Positions 56,483 through 64,000 of a stretch of 64,000 nucleotides of DNA are shown here, piece by piece. The position numbers were made by a program, and so were the translations under genes. A model generated the notes under the pieces. It saw only the letters and a list, made by a program, of their open reading frames with translations. It was not told where the DNA came from and did no database searches. This stretch comes from Methanovulcanius yangii (GTDB taxonomy: Archaea > Halobacteriota > Methanomicrobia > Methanomicrobiales > Methanomicrobiaceae): the NCBI RefSeq assembly GCF_018687785.1, contig NZ_LTBL01000001.1:124001-188000 (forward strand), written 5' to 3'. The stretch's first letter is position 1, and each line of letters begins with the position of its first letter.

Positions 56483-57451
56483 TTATGGCTCCGTCCCCGC
56501 CCGAATGGCACCGGCGATGGCGGTGGCGGCAAATCCTTCTTCCCCGGCAAGGACGATGGCGCCGCCCGCCCCCATCCCCTCCTTCACCGAGCCGATGCAC
56601 TGCCGCCGCGTCCCCGGATCGATGGGAGGTTCGGCATAGTATACCGTCGTCCCAAGGGCCGCGGCGATGGTGGGAAAGGAGGTGTCCGGATCGTCCCTGA
56701 GCCAGCCGGTCGTCGCAATCGCCGGCAGCGCATCCGCCCCTCCCGACTTCATCAGCGCCGCCACGGCGCACATCTGCACCCCCCCCGCAAGGACGACCCG
56801 CCCGGAAAACCCTGCGGCAAGCCCGACCGCGGCTGCCATCATCGGATCGCCGGTCTCACGGATGACGGCAAGCGGTGCTGCAGGGGTGTCCGCGCCGAGA
56901 CGGCTCTGCACCTCCATCCATATTTTCTCCTTGAGGAGGGCGGGGCTTGTGGGGAAGGCCGAGCCGGTCCGGGCGGGATACCCGAGCGTCCGGAGGACGC
57001 AAAGGGCGGTGGTGGTGCCGCCGGGGACGCACTCGCCGATATAGAGGGTGTTCGTATACCGTGAGAGGAACCTGCCGAGGGTGCACCCACGGCGGTAGAG
57101 GGCACTTGCCTCCGGGACGGCGGAGTCCGTACGGGGGTCGCGGCCCGGGAGGGTGCCGAGGGTGACGCAGGGGAAATCGGGAATGGAGCCGAGCCCGGCA
57201 TTGACAAAGAGCGGCGTCACCTCAGAGAGCCGCAGGCAGCTTCTCGTGATGGATGCCGGCGTCGGGCACCGCGGGAGCGGGCCTCCGTCGAGGATGTAGG
57301 CGGCATCCCGAAGCGGCGTCTTCCATGTGTCCTGCGGGTCGCTGCCCGCACCCGAAAGTCCGGGAATGAGCGAGAGGCCGGTATGCGCAAGGATGAGAAC
57401 GAAGGCGGGAGGAGAGATGCCCAACTCCCTGCGGGCCTGCCTGAGTGTCAT
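56483..57451 (-). CDS. CobT-like protein, second copy
   Basis: A 322-residue member of the archaeal family related to nicotinate-nucleotide-dimethylbenzimidazole phosphoribosyltransferase. Shared blocks are GECVPGGTTTALCVLRTLGYPA, GDPMMAAAVGLAAGFSGRVVLAGGVQM and GSVKEGMGAGGAIVLAG. It is the more diverged of two tandem copies, with an altered N-terminus. Participation in the activation of the lower ligand base of cobamides is family-based inference, backed by the neighbouring cobS. Confidence 0.82.
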   Translation of the reverse strand: MTLRQARRELGISPPAFVLILAHTGLSLIPGLSGAGSDPQDTWKTPLRDAAYILDGGPLPRCPTPASITRSCLRLSEVTPLFVNAGLGSIPDFPCVTLGTLPGRDPRTDSAVPEASALYRRGCTLGRFLSRYTNTLYIGECVPGGTTTALCVLRTLGYPARTGSAFPTSPALLKEKIWMEVQSRLGADTPAAPLAVIRETGDPMMAAAVGLAAGFSGRVVLAGGVQMCAVAALMKSGGADALPAIATTGWLRDDPDTSFPTIAAALGTTVYYAEPPIDPGTRRQCIGSVKEGMGAGGAIVLAGEEGFAATAIAGAIRAGTEP

Positions 57452-57505
57452 AGGTACCTCCCTTGTGGCAAGGAAGGAAGAAGAATGTTCTGATGCCGGG
57501 GAGCA

Positions 57506-58516
57506 TCAGCGGTAGTCTTTCACGAAGTCCAGGATCTTCTCCCAGATGGCTTCCTTGGAGTGCCCCATCATCGCCCCGAGCCAGAGGGCGCCGCCGGCAC
57601 CCGCCCCTTCCTTGACTTCCCCTGCACAGTAGCGGGCAAGCCCGTCATGGCCGATGTTGCCGAAGTCGGGGTCGACGATCCAGGTGGTCACCCCGATCTC
57701 CTCTGCCGTCCGGGAGAAGGTGGCATTCGCGTCATTCTGGACATAGGTGGTCGTAACGACGGGGGGCAGGGGAAGGTCCAGCCCCTTCATCACCGCAGCG
57801 ACCGCAAGCATCTGCGTCCCGCCGGCAAGGACGATGGTTCCCGCGTACGTGGCGGCGATGCCTGCGACGACCGGCATCATGGGGTCTCCGCAGACCCGCA
57901 CCACGTCGAGGGCGCCGGGGGCCTCGTCCTGCCGGGTCCTCGCGAGGGCCGCTGCGACGATCTCCTCCTTGAGGGTCGCCGGGTGGTCGATGTGGCTGGA
58001 ACTGACAAACGCGTCATAGCCGAGCGAGCGGAGCACGCACAGTGCGGTCGTCGTGCCGCCGGGGACGCTCTCCCCGAGAACGAGGAGATCGGAGTACTGG
58101 CTCAGATAGGTTCCGATGCGTCGGCCCCGTTCATAGAGCGCATGGGCGTCCGGGACGGCATCCCCTGTCCGCGGGTCCTGGCCGGGGGTGCCGTAGACAT
58201 CGAAGGAGGCATACGAAGGGGGCATCGCGAGGCCGGCGTTCACGACGAAGGGCTGAAGGCCGCAGAGTTCCGCCATCGCCCGTGTCAGGGTCGCCGGGGT
58301 TGCGCAGCCGGTCGGACTGACCGGGATGACCGGGGCGCTGGTGATCTTTCCGTTGACGATGATCTCGCCGTCGAGAACGGAGGTGGCAAGTGTCAGTTCC
58401 GGCGTGGGGCCCGCGGCAGAGATGCCGGGGATGGTGGAGACGATGGTATTGCCGATGACAACGCCGATCATCGGGCGGGTAAAGGTTATGTCCGGATATT
58501 CAGAGAGGTAGTCCAT
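57506..58516 (-). CDS. CobT-like nicotinate-nucleotide phosphoribosyltransferase family protein
   Basis: At 336 residues it is the better conserved copy: GESVPGGTTTALCVLRSLGYDAFVSSS, GDPMMPVVAGIAATYAGTIVLAGGTQM and AGEVKEGAGAGGALWLGAMM. It probably transfers phosphoribose to the lower base, supplying the substrate used by CobS. The ATG at 58516 is preceded by CTTTAATACG (minus strand) at TATA distance, so the mRNA is nearly leaderless. It is divergent from cobS across 68 bases of promoter. Confidence 0.85.
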   Translation of the reverse strand: MDYLSEYPDITFTRPMIGVVIGNTIVSTIPGISAAGPTPELTLATSVLDGEIIVNGKITSAPVIPVSPTGCATPATLTRAMAELCGLQPFVVNAGLAMPPSYASFDVYGTPGQDPRTGDAVPDAHALYERGRRIGTYLSQYSDLLVLGESVPGGTTTALCVLRSLGYDAFVSSSHIDHPATLKEEIVAAALARTRQDEAPGALDVVRVCGDPMMPVVAGIAATYAGTIVLAGGTQMLAVAAVMKGLDLPLPPVVTTTYVQNDANATFSRTAEEIGVTTWIVDPDFGNIGHDGLARYCAGEVKEGAGAGGALWLGAMMGHSKEAIWEKILDFVKDYR

Positions 58517-58584
58517 CAGGCAACAGGTTGCAGGGGCGGCGTATTAAAGATTACAATATTTATGCCTTAACTCAACTTTGCTTG
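58517..58584. promoter_or_regulatory. Bidirectional promoter, cobT-like / cobS
   Basis: Two TATA-like elements face opposite ways: CTTTAATACG (minus sense, about 58538-58547) for the CobT-like gene and AATATTTATG (about 58555-58564) for cobS. The plus-strand transcript should begin near 58584, at the first base of the cobS leader stem. Confidence 0.5.
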
Positions 58585-58660
58585 TGTTCATGGCAAGTGG
58601 TGCTTCGTTGGCGAAGCGAAGAGGAAAAGACTAACCGCCAGACGAAGAAATCCGTGAACA
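58585..58660 (+). ncRNA. Structured leader RNA of cobS (candidate cis-regulator)
   Basis: Three nested helices are visible: P1 TGTTCATGG (58585-58593) with CCGTGAACA (58652-58660), P2 GTGGT (58597-58601) with ACCGC (58634-58638), and P3 GCTTCG-TTGG-CGAAGC (58602-58617). The purine-rich strand GAAGAGGAAAAGACTA stays unpaired on the 3' side. The structure spans from the predicted transcript start to 11 bases before the cobS ATG, with GGA next to P1. It does not match the cobalamin riboswitch pattern I know. Confidence 0.45.
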
Positions 58661-58671
58661 GGATATTTGTT

Positions 58672-59394
58672 ATGGCATTCTCTGCAGTACGGGCGCTTCT
58701 TCAGTTCACCACCATCCTTCCGCTGGGGAGGCATGCAGATTATGATGCCTTTGCCCGGGCATCGTGGATTCTTCCGCTTGCCGGATACATCACCGGCGCC
58801 GCAGGGGCGCTGGTCGCCCTTCTCATGCCGACTCCCGTGCTTGCGGCGGCGGGCGCCCTTGCGGCCGTCCTCGTGATGAGCGGGCTCAACCATTTTGACG
58901 GACTCCTCGACTTCGGCGACGGACTGATGGCCCATGGGGGGCGGGAGAAACGGGTGACCGCCCTGACGGACCGCCAGATCGGAGCAGGGGGCGTCGGTGC
59001 GGGGATCATCGTAACACTCCTTGCCGTTGCGGGACTCCTCTCCGTCACCGCCGTGGCATGCGCGGTGATCACCGGGGAGGTGCTTGCCAAATGGGTGCAG
59101 GCGGCACTTATCGCACACGGCCGCCCGTTCAGGGACGGCATGTTCTCCTATATCAACGCGTTTTCGCGTCCGTGGTTCTCTGCGGCAGCCCTTCTCCTCT
59201 GCCTGCCGCTCCTCCTCCTTCCCCTCTCTCCGGCAGGGTTCGGCGCGGCAGGCCTCGCGGCGGCCGGGACCTTCCTTCTCGTCATGGGGGTCGCAAATCA
59301 TCTCTTCGGCGGCATCAACGGGGACATAACAGGGGCGGCGAATGAACTGACCCGTGCCCTCGTCGTCATCGCACTGGCTATTAGCGGGGTCTAG
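58672..59394 (+). CDS. cobS: Adenosylcobinamide-GDP ribazoletransferase
   Basis: A 240-residue membrane enzyme with about six helices and the family motifs SGLNHFDGLLDFGDGLMA and TDRQIGAGGVGAG. It joins the activated corrinoid to the alpha-ribazole lower ligand, the last step in cobamide assembly. Starting at the ATG at 58672 gives the usual length; the upstream part of the frame is the structured leader. Methanogens need cobamides for methyl transfer. Confidence 0.92.
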   Translation: MAFSAVRALLQFTTILPLGRHADYDAFARASWILPLAGYITGAAGALVALLMPTPVLAAAGALAAVLVMSGLNHFDGLLDFGDGLMAHGGREKRVTALTDRQIGAGGVGAGIIVTLLAVAGLLSVTAVACAVITGEVLAKWVQAALIAHGRPFRDGMFSYINAFSRPWFSAAALLLCLPLLLLPLSPAGFGAAGLAAAGTFLLVMGVANHLFGGINGDITGAANELTRALVVIALAISGV

Positions 59395-59443
59395 CCCTGG
59401 AAAGCAAGAATTGAAAGATGTATTTAGGGTTGTTGGGAAAGGA

Positions 59444-59746
59444 TCAGATGGAATAGAGGTCCCTGAAGCCCTTGTTTGCATCGTCCTTGCAGGCGATGGC
59501 GGACCCGTCCCGGATGAGGGTGTTGAACATCATCTGGGCATTCAGGAGATCATCGTCGGCAGCCATGCCATATCGCATCTTTTCGGCCTTCTGCTTCTGG
59601 GGCATGGGTATCAGGCGCTTGCCGACTATGACGCCTTCGCAGTTGGCACAATATGCACATCTGCTGTAGACAGAGACCTCCCCGTCTGCACAATCGACTT
59701 TTACCATGTCATTTGGACCGGTTCTTTTGAGCGGAAGTGTCTTCAT
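59444..59746 (-). CDS. Conserved protein with CxxC motif, unknown function
   Basis: A 100-residue protein with VDCADGEVSVYSRCAYCANCEGVIVG, four cysteines that could bind a metal, then a helical basic part. I do not know the family. GAAC-rich sequence upstream shows no clear TATA. It lies between cobS and the divergent EF-1alpha gene, on the opposite strand to both. Confidence 0.65.
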   Translation of the reverse strand: MKTLPLKRTGPNDMVKVDCADGEVSVYSRCAYCANCEGVIVGKRLIPMPQKQKAEKMRYGMAADDDLLNAQMMFNTLIRDGSAIACKDDANKGFRDLYSI

Positions 59747-59836
59747 ACAAAGAACTAGGTAATGCGCGAATCAGATATGATGGTGTCGATACCTGATTTT
59801 CAGGGGATTTCGCTTGAATCCCGCGCCAAAGAAATC

Positions 59837-59846
59837 TTTTATATAG
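59837..59846 (+). promoter_or_regulatory. EF-1alpha promoter TATA box
   Basis: TTTTATATAG with an A-rich element before it (CCAAAGAAA) matches strong archaeal TATA/BRE. The transcript should start near 59867, giving a 60-base leader with a small hairpin (CGTTTCAAAACG) and the ribosome binding site GGAGG (59916-59920) ten bases before the ATG. Confidence 0.65.
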
Positions 59847-59930
59847 CTAGGTTTCCTATTAATAATACTCGTTTCAAAACGACCGGGCTCTCTCCAAAGG
59901 GCCTATTATCACAATGGAGGTTATAGGATT

Positions 59931-61208
59931 ATGGCAGCAGATAAGCCACACATGAACCTTGCTGTGGTCGGGCACATTGACCACGGAAAGTCTACTACTG
60001 TCGGTCGTCTTCTCTTTGAGACTGGTGCAGTCCCTGCACACATCATCGAGAACTACCGCAAAGAGGCAGAGTCGAAAGGAAAAGGCTCTTTTGAGTTTGC
60101 ATGGGTTATGGACAACCTGAAGGAAGAGCGTGAGCGCGGTATCACCATCGACATCGCCCACAAGCGTTTCGACACCGACAAGTTCTACTTCACCATCGTC
60201 GACTGTCCGGGCCACCGCGACTTCGTCAAGAACATGATCACCGGTGCATCCCAGGCCGACGCGGCACTGCTCGTCGTTGCAGCACCCGACGGCCCCATGG
60301 AACAGACCAAGGAGCACGTCTTCCTGTCCAGGACCCTCGGTATCAACCAGCTCATCATCGGCATCAACAAGATGGATGCAGCAAAGTACTCCGAAGAGCG
60401 CTACAACGAAGTCAAAAAGCAGCTCTCCGACCTCATCAAGATGGTCGGGTACAAGCCCGATGACATTGCGTTCATCCCGATGTCCGCATTCGCAGGTGAC
60501 AACATCTCGTCCCACTCGGAAAACACCCCGTGGTACAAGGGCCCGACACTCCTCGAGACCCTCGACACGCTGGTCGCACCCGAGCTTCCGGTGACCCTTC
60601 CGTTCCGTCTCCCCATTCAGGATGTCTACTCCATCTCCGGTATCGGCACCGTCCCCGTCGGACGTATCGAGACCGGTGTCATGAAGAAGGGAATGAAGGT
60701 CTCCTTCATGCCGGCAAACAAAGAGGGTGAAGTCAAGTCCATCGAGATGCACCACGAGGAAATCCCCGAGGCACGCCCCGGTGACAACGTCGGATTCAAC
60801 GTCCGCGGTATCGGCAAGAACGATATCCGCCGTGGTGACGTCTGTGGTCCTGCAGATCAGCCCCCCACAGTCGCAGAGGAATTCACTGCACAGATCGTGG
60901 TTCTCCACCACCCCAGTGCACTGACCGTCGGCTACACGCCGGTCTTCCACTGCCACACCGCACAGGTGGCATGCACCTTTGTTGAACTCCAGAAGAAGCT
61001 CGACCCCCGCACCGGCCAGGTAAAGGAGGAGAACCCCACCTTCCTGAAGACCGGCGACGCTGCAATCGTCAAGCTCCGCCCGGTCCAGCCGATGGTCATC
61101 GAGAAGATCAAAGAGATTCCGCAGCTCGGTCGTTTTGCCATCCGTGATATGGGTTCAACCATTGCAGCAGGCATGTGCATTGATATCGATGCCAAACAGA
61201 TGAGATAA
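59931..61208 (+). CDS. tuf: Translation elongation factor EF-1alpha
   Basis: A complete 425-residue GTPase that delivers aminoacyl-tRNA to the ribosome. G1 is GHIDHGKST, switch II is DCPGHRDF, and the base-specificity motif is NKMD; domains II and III follow ([28 protein letters not shown]). The length is normal for archaeal EF-1alpha. It precedes rpsJ by 30 bases, the conserved archaeal order. Confidence 0.98.
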   Translation: MAADKPHMNLAVVGHIDHGKSTTVGRLLFETGAVPAHIIENYRKEAESKGKGSFEFAWVMDNLKEERERGITIDIAHKRFDTDKFYFTIVDCPGHRDFVKNMITGASQADAALLVVAAPDGPMEQTKEHVFLSRTLGINQLIIGINKMDAAKYSEERYNEVKKQLSDLIKMVGYKPDDIAFIPMSAFAGDNISSHSENTPWYKGPTLLETLDTLVAPELPVTLPFRLPIQDVYSISGIGTVPVGRIETGVMKKGMKVSFMPANKEGEVKSIEMHHEEIPEARPGDNVGFNVRGIGKNDIRRGDVCGPADQPPTVAEEFTAQIVVLHHPSALTVGYTPVFHCHTAQVACTFVELQKKLDPRTGQVKEENPTFLKTGDAAIVKLRPVQPMVIEKIKEIPQLGRFAIRDMGSTIAAGMCIDIDAKQMR

Positions 61209-61238
61209 TCTCCTCTCAATATTTTTTGGTGACATATC

Positions 61239-61547
61239 ATGCAAAAAGCCAGAATCCGCCTTTCAGGGACTGATTTCAATAAAGTAGAGATGGTATGCGA
61301 TCGGATCAAAGAGATTGCAGAGCGTACCGGAGTAAATCTTGCAGGCCCGATTCCCCTTCCGACAAAGAAGATGGTCGTACCTGTCCGCAAGAGCCCCGAC
61401 GGTGAGGGTACTGCGACATGGGACCGCTGGCAGATGCGGGTTCACAAAAGGCTCATTGATCTTGACGCCGATGAACGTGCACTGAGACAGCTCATGCGCA
61501 TTCAGGTGCCGAAAGATATCGGCATCGAAATTGTCCTGGAGAACTGA
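61239..61547 (+). CDS. rpsJ: 30S ribosomal protein S10
   Basis: The 102 residues match archaeal S10 (eukaryotic uS10 type): [29 protein letters not shown] and [18 protein letters not shown], with [13 protein letters not shown] in the C-terminal half. GGTGA stands seven bases before the ATG. It is cotranscribed with tuf. Confidence 0.97.
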   Translation: MQKARIRLSGTDFNKVEMVCDRIKEIAERTGVNLAGPIPLPTKKMVVPVRKSPDGEGTATWDRWQMRVHKRLIDLDADERALRQLMRIQVPKDIGIEIVLEN

Positions 61548-61556
61548 GGGTGCGGC

Positions 61557-63287
61557 GTGAAAGCCGCAGATTTCTCTCCTAAATTTCGGGGCATTTTTAC
61601 TTTTGAGCGTATTTTTTTCATCATCATCATCGCTGCACTTCTCGTGCGGTTTCTCTTTCTGGACCTGAAGCTCTTCCACCATGACGAAGCGATTCATGCG
61701 TGGTTTTCCTACCGCCTGCTGACCGAGGGCACCTATACCTATGATCCCGTCTATCACGGACCGTTTCTCTATTATGCCACCGCAGGGATGTTCGCCCTCT
61801 TCGGCGATTCGGATCTTATCGGACGGGTGCTTCCGGCCGTCCTCGGGACCGCGACCGTCGCCCTCGTCTATCCGGTGTACCGCCTCGGGTACCTGAGCAG
61901 AAACGGCACCCTCATTGCGGCGCTGTTCCTCGCGATATCGCCGAACATGGTCTACTTCTCACGGTTCCTGAGAAATGACATATTCGTCGTCTTCTTCACC
62001 ATGCTCCTTTTGGTGGCGGTGCTGTACTACCTTGAGTGCCGGCAGCGCCGGTATGTCCTCCTTGCGGCCGCCGCCGCGGGGCTGGGGATGTGCTGCAAGG
62101 AGAATATGCCGATTATCATCGGCACGTTCGGCCTCTGGCTGATGGCGCTCGTCTTCTGGAAGAAAAAGATCTCCCTGCATACAGGGTGGTGGAAGGACGT
62201 CCTCCTCTGGGTGGGAGGAACCGTCTGTATCATGGCGGTGCTCTACTCCTCGTTCGGGACGCAGCCGGAGGTGGTGATGACGGGATGGCTGGATGCCATC
62301 GACCACTGGACGGCGATGCACAGTCAGCAGCGCCTTGGCGGACCCCCGTACTTCTACATGATGCTCTTCCTTCTCTACGAGGTGCCGATCGTCCTCTTTG
62401 CCGCCATCGGTATCGGTCAGTTTGCTCTCCCCGGACGGGGTGCGGCGAAAGAGAAGGGCGGACATTCCGCGGGTACGGATACGGGGATGGAAGAGACGGG
62501 CTCCTCGCGGGACTTCGGGGCCGTCTGCGCCCGGGCACTCGCCCAGCTCAGGGGTGAGGCGGGGGCCGCGGCCCCTCCGGCGGAGATGTCCTCCGGGGGG
62601 GTTACGGGAGAAGGGGGACCGTCGTCCCGTCTCTCCTGCACCCCGGAGCGTCGGCAGTACGAGTTCATGGCATTTGCCATCTTCTGGATGGGTATCTCGC
62701 TTCTCGCCTATGCCTACATCGGGGAAAAGGTCCCGTGGCTGATCCTGCATCAGCTTCTCCCGATGATCTTCGTTGCGGCCTACATGATGTCCTCGAAAAA
62801 GGCGGTCATTGCGGTGATCACCTCGCTCTTCCTGGTGGTGATGATGGCCCACGTCGCCTTTACGCCGGCCGACATCAACGAGCCGATCGTCCAGGTGCAG
62901 AACTCCGAAGACCTGCGGACCGTGATGGCATGGATCGACGCATCGGACAGGAAGGCGGCGATCACCGGGGAGCATTACTGGCCCATGCCATGGTACTATC
63001 GTGGCGGGGGGTCGGAGAAGATCTCCTATCTCGGTTCGGTCACCAATCCGGAGTATTTTGCAGATGGCGAGTACGGCGTGGTGATCAGCGACTATCCGGC
63101 AGGGTTTGACGAGGTGCCGGGGTATGAGCATGTGCTCCTTCACCATTCCTACTGGTTCTCCATCTATGACAACGAGGACCGCCTTGCCGAGTATTATTTC
63201 AGACGGGACGGAGAAGTCGGCAGCGTCAAATTGAATGTCTTCGTCCTGTCGGAGGGGGCATCCGGCCCCCCCGCTTCTTCATTCTGA
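61557..63287 (+). CDS. Membrane glycosyltransferase-like protein (TIGR03663 type)
   Basis: A 576-residue protein with about ten helices and an N-terminal half like dolichyl-phosphate-mannose-protein mannosyltransferases: LKLFHHDEAIHAWFSYRLL, with the acidic residues that bind the lipid-linked sugar, then YDPVYHGPFLYYA and SRFLRNDIFVVFF. A soluble insert rich in Gly and Ser interrupts the helices near residue 300. It starts with GTG nine bases after rpsJ, so it may share the transcript. The acceptor is unknown. Confidence 0.82.
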   Translation: MKAADFSPKFRGIFTFERIFFIIIIAALLVRFLFLDLKLFHHDEAIHAWFSYRLLTEGTYTYDPVYHGPFLYYATAGMFALFGDSDLIGRVLPAVLGTATVALVYPVYRLGYLSRNGTLIAALFLAISPNMVYFSRFLRNDIFVVFFTMLLLVAVLYYLECRQRRYVLLAAAAAGLGMCCKENMPIIIGTFGLWLMALVFWKKKISLHTGWWKDVLLWVGGTVCIMAVLYSSFGTQPEVVMTGWLDAIDHWTAMHSQQRLGGPPYFYMMLFLLYEVPIVLFAAIGIGQFALPGRGAAKEKGGHSAGTDTGMEETGSSRDFGAVCARALAQLRGEAGAAAPPAEMSSGGVTGEGGPSSRLSCTPERRQYEFMAFAIFWMGISLLAYAYIGEKVPWLILHQLLPMIFVAAYMMSSKKAVIAVITSLFLVVMMAHVAFTPADINEPIVQVQNSEDLRTVMAWIDASDRKAAITGEHYWPMPWYYRGGGSEKISYLGSVTNPEYFADGEYGVVISDYPAGFDEVPGYEHVLLHHSYWFSIYDNEDRLAEYYFRRDGEVGSVKLNVFVLSEGASGPPASSF

Positions 63288-63406
63288 AATTTTGAGAGCC
63301 TCTCCGGACTTCATTCCCCGGCATCGTGCTTCCATTGAAATGTCCGGGGGGTAATCGCATCGCTTTTTCCGGCCGTAATGGGATACAAAAAAAAGTGTGA
63401 TGGCGA

Positions 63407-63895
63407 TTATGTCCTGACGAGTTCGATGGCTTCTTTTCCCGTCATATGCTCAATCGTTATTTGCACCACGCAGACCCTGTTCCATGTTCTCCGTATCTCC
63501 CCGGCGCCCTCTTCCTCATAATCGCCGGAGTATTTGCGGACAAGGAGTTCGAGTGCATCTCGTTTCATTGCATCATCGGTGAGGATGCGGGCTTGTCCAA
63601 AGGCGATGGCACTTCTGAAATACGTCGTGAAGTTCTCAGGTATGATCTCGTCTTTGTCAATTACGCAGAAGGATACCTTGCTGTTTCTGCTGATGGCGTC
63701 CAGTTTGTGGCCGCTCGTAGCGCAATGGAAATAGATGCTACCTGAATCATAGGCGTAGTTCAGGGGGACCGCATAGGGATAGTCATCATCGCCGCTGACG
63801 GCAAGGACCCCGGACTGTCCACGGCAGAAGATATCCTCTGTTGCCTCTTTTGGCAGTGACTGTTGTATTCTCCGCATATCCCGAAAGGATGCCAT
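63407..63895 (-). CDS. Nim-like pyridoxamine-phosphate-oxidase family flavoprotein
   Basis: About 162 residues with the split-barrel FMN fold. GVLAVSGDDDYPYAVPLNYAYDSGSIYFHCATSGHKLDAI is the signature of the NimA-like 5-nitroimidazole reductase group, where the His-Lys region contacts FMN. It probably reduces a small molecule. The ATG at 63895 begins the family sequence (MASFRDMRRIQQ), though the frame is open to 63955. Confidence 0.88.
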   Translation of the reverse strand: MASFRDMRRIQQSLPKEATEDIFCRGQSGVLAVSGDDDYPYAVPLNYAYDSGSIYFHCATSGHKLDAISRNSKVSFCVIDKDEIIPENFTTYFRSAIAFGQARILTDDAMKRDALELLVRKYSGDYEEEGAGEIRRTWNRVCVVQITIEHMTGKEAIELVRT

Positions 63896-64000
63896 GAGTA
63901 CTGATACACGGCGATTGATGAACTGTATTTCGAAATTGAACCCCACGCATTCCATGCCGGGGGAAAAAATGATGAGTTTGGGGGGGTGGAAGATACCGGG

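Noticed and set aside
58590-58634. 14-codon upstream frame in the cobS leader
   Set aside because: Its ATG is inside stem P1 and codons show no pattern; the RNA structure explains the sequence better.

Overview
The window looks like a chromosome segment of a methanogenic archaeon, most likely of the order Methanomicrobiales. The evidence is archaeal family D DNA polymerase large subunit (DP2), EF-1alpha next to ribosomal protein S10, stand-alone GMP synthase glutaminase subunit, archaeal-type thymidylate synthase, a hexulose-6-phosphate synthase/RraA-like fusion, CobS with two archaeal CobT-like proteins, a PGF-CTERM surface protein, and archaeal TATA boxes with short or absent leaders. The order-level placement is inference; no rRNA is present. 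Most of the window is GC-rich; several AT-rich genes stand out as probable acquisitions.

Layout. 0.4-7 kb: a methyltransferase, a geranylgeranyl-reductase-like flavoprotein, a Rieske protein, then a complete bacterial-type non-homologous end-joining set split into four genes (ligase on minus; polymerase, Ku and phosphoesterase on plus). 7-8.1 kb: HEPN/nucleotidyltransferase pair with a palindrome over its start codon. 8.5-11.2 kb: HxlR regulator diverging from a flavodoxin-hydrolase pair, with a cupin gene further on. 11.3-16.5 kb: small and accessory genes (Lys-rich peptide, TfoX-N, pentapeptide repeats, lipoprotein, DUF4143 ATPase, HD hydrolase). 16.9-23.3 kb: an NHL-repeat secreted protein with perfect tandem DNA repeats, a PrsW-like protease, and three paralogous membrane-anchored proteins sharing one N-terminus with different ectodomains. 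23.8-34.8 kb: an AT-rich/GC-rich mosaic defence island: an unknown membrane protein, type I restriction-modification (hsdR, a DUF6236-like gene, hsdS, hsdM) and a NYN-LOTUS protein, ending at the 3' side of a tRNA-Leu.

35-47 kb: methyltransferase, amino-acid permease, PGF-CTERM protein, DP2 with a mini-intein, thymidylate synthase, HEAT repeats, acylphosphatase, a lone Cas1 with altered active-site residues, and a DUF308 membrane protein. 47.5-50.6 kb: an operon of two phenylacetate-CoA ligase paralogues and a double-ACT protein. 50.7-63.9 kb: housekeeping and metabolic genes (MntP, Yip1-like, Hps-RraA, nitroreductase, TraB, YkgJ, GuaAA, two CobT-like, CobS, EF-1alpha, S10, a glycosyltransferase-like membrane protein and a Nim-like flavoprotein).

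The best leads are the split NHEJ locus, the solo Cas1 with two substituted metal ligands, the unknown genes embedded in the restriction island, the structured leader in front of cobS, and the constant-anchor/variable-ectodomain protein family. No CRISPR array, rRNA or insertion sequence was seen. All functional calls come from reading the sequence; no database search was run.
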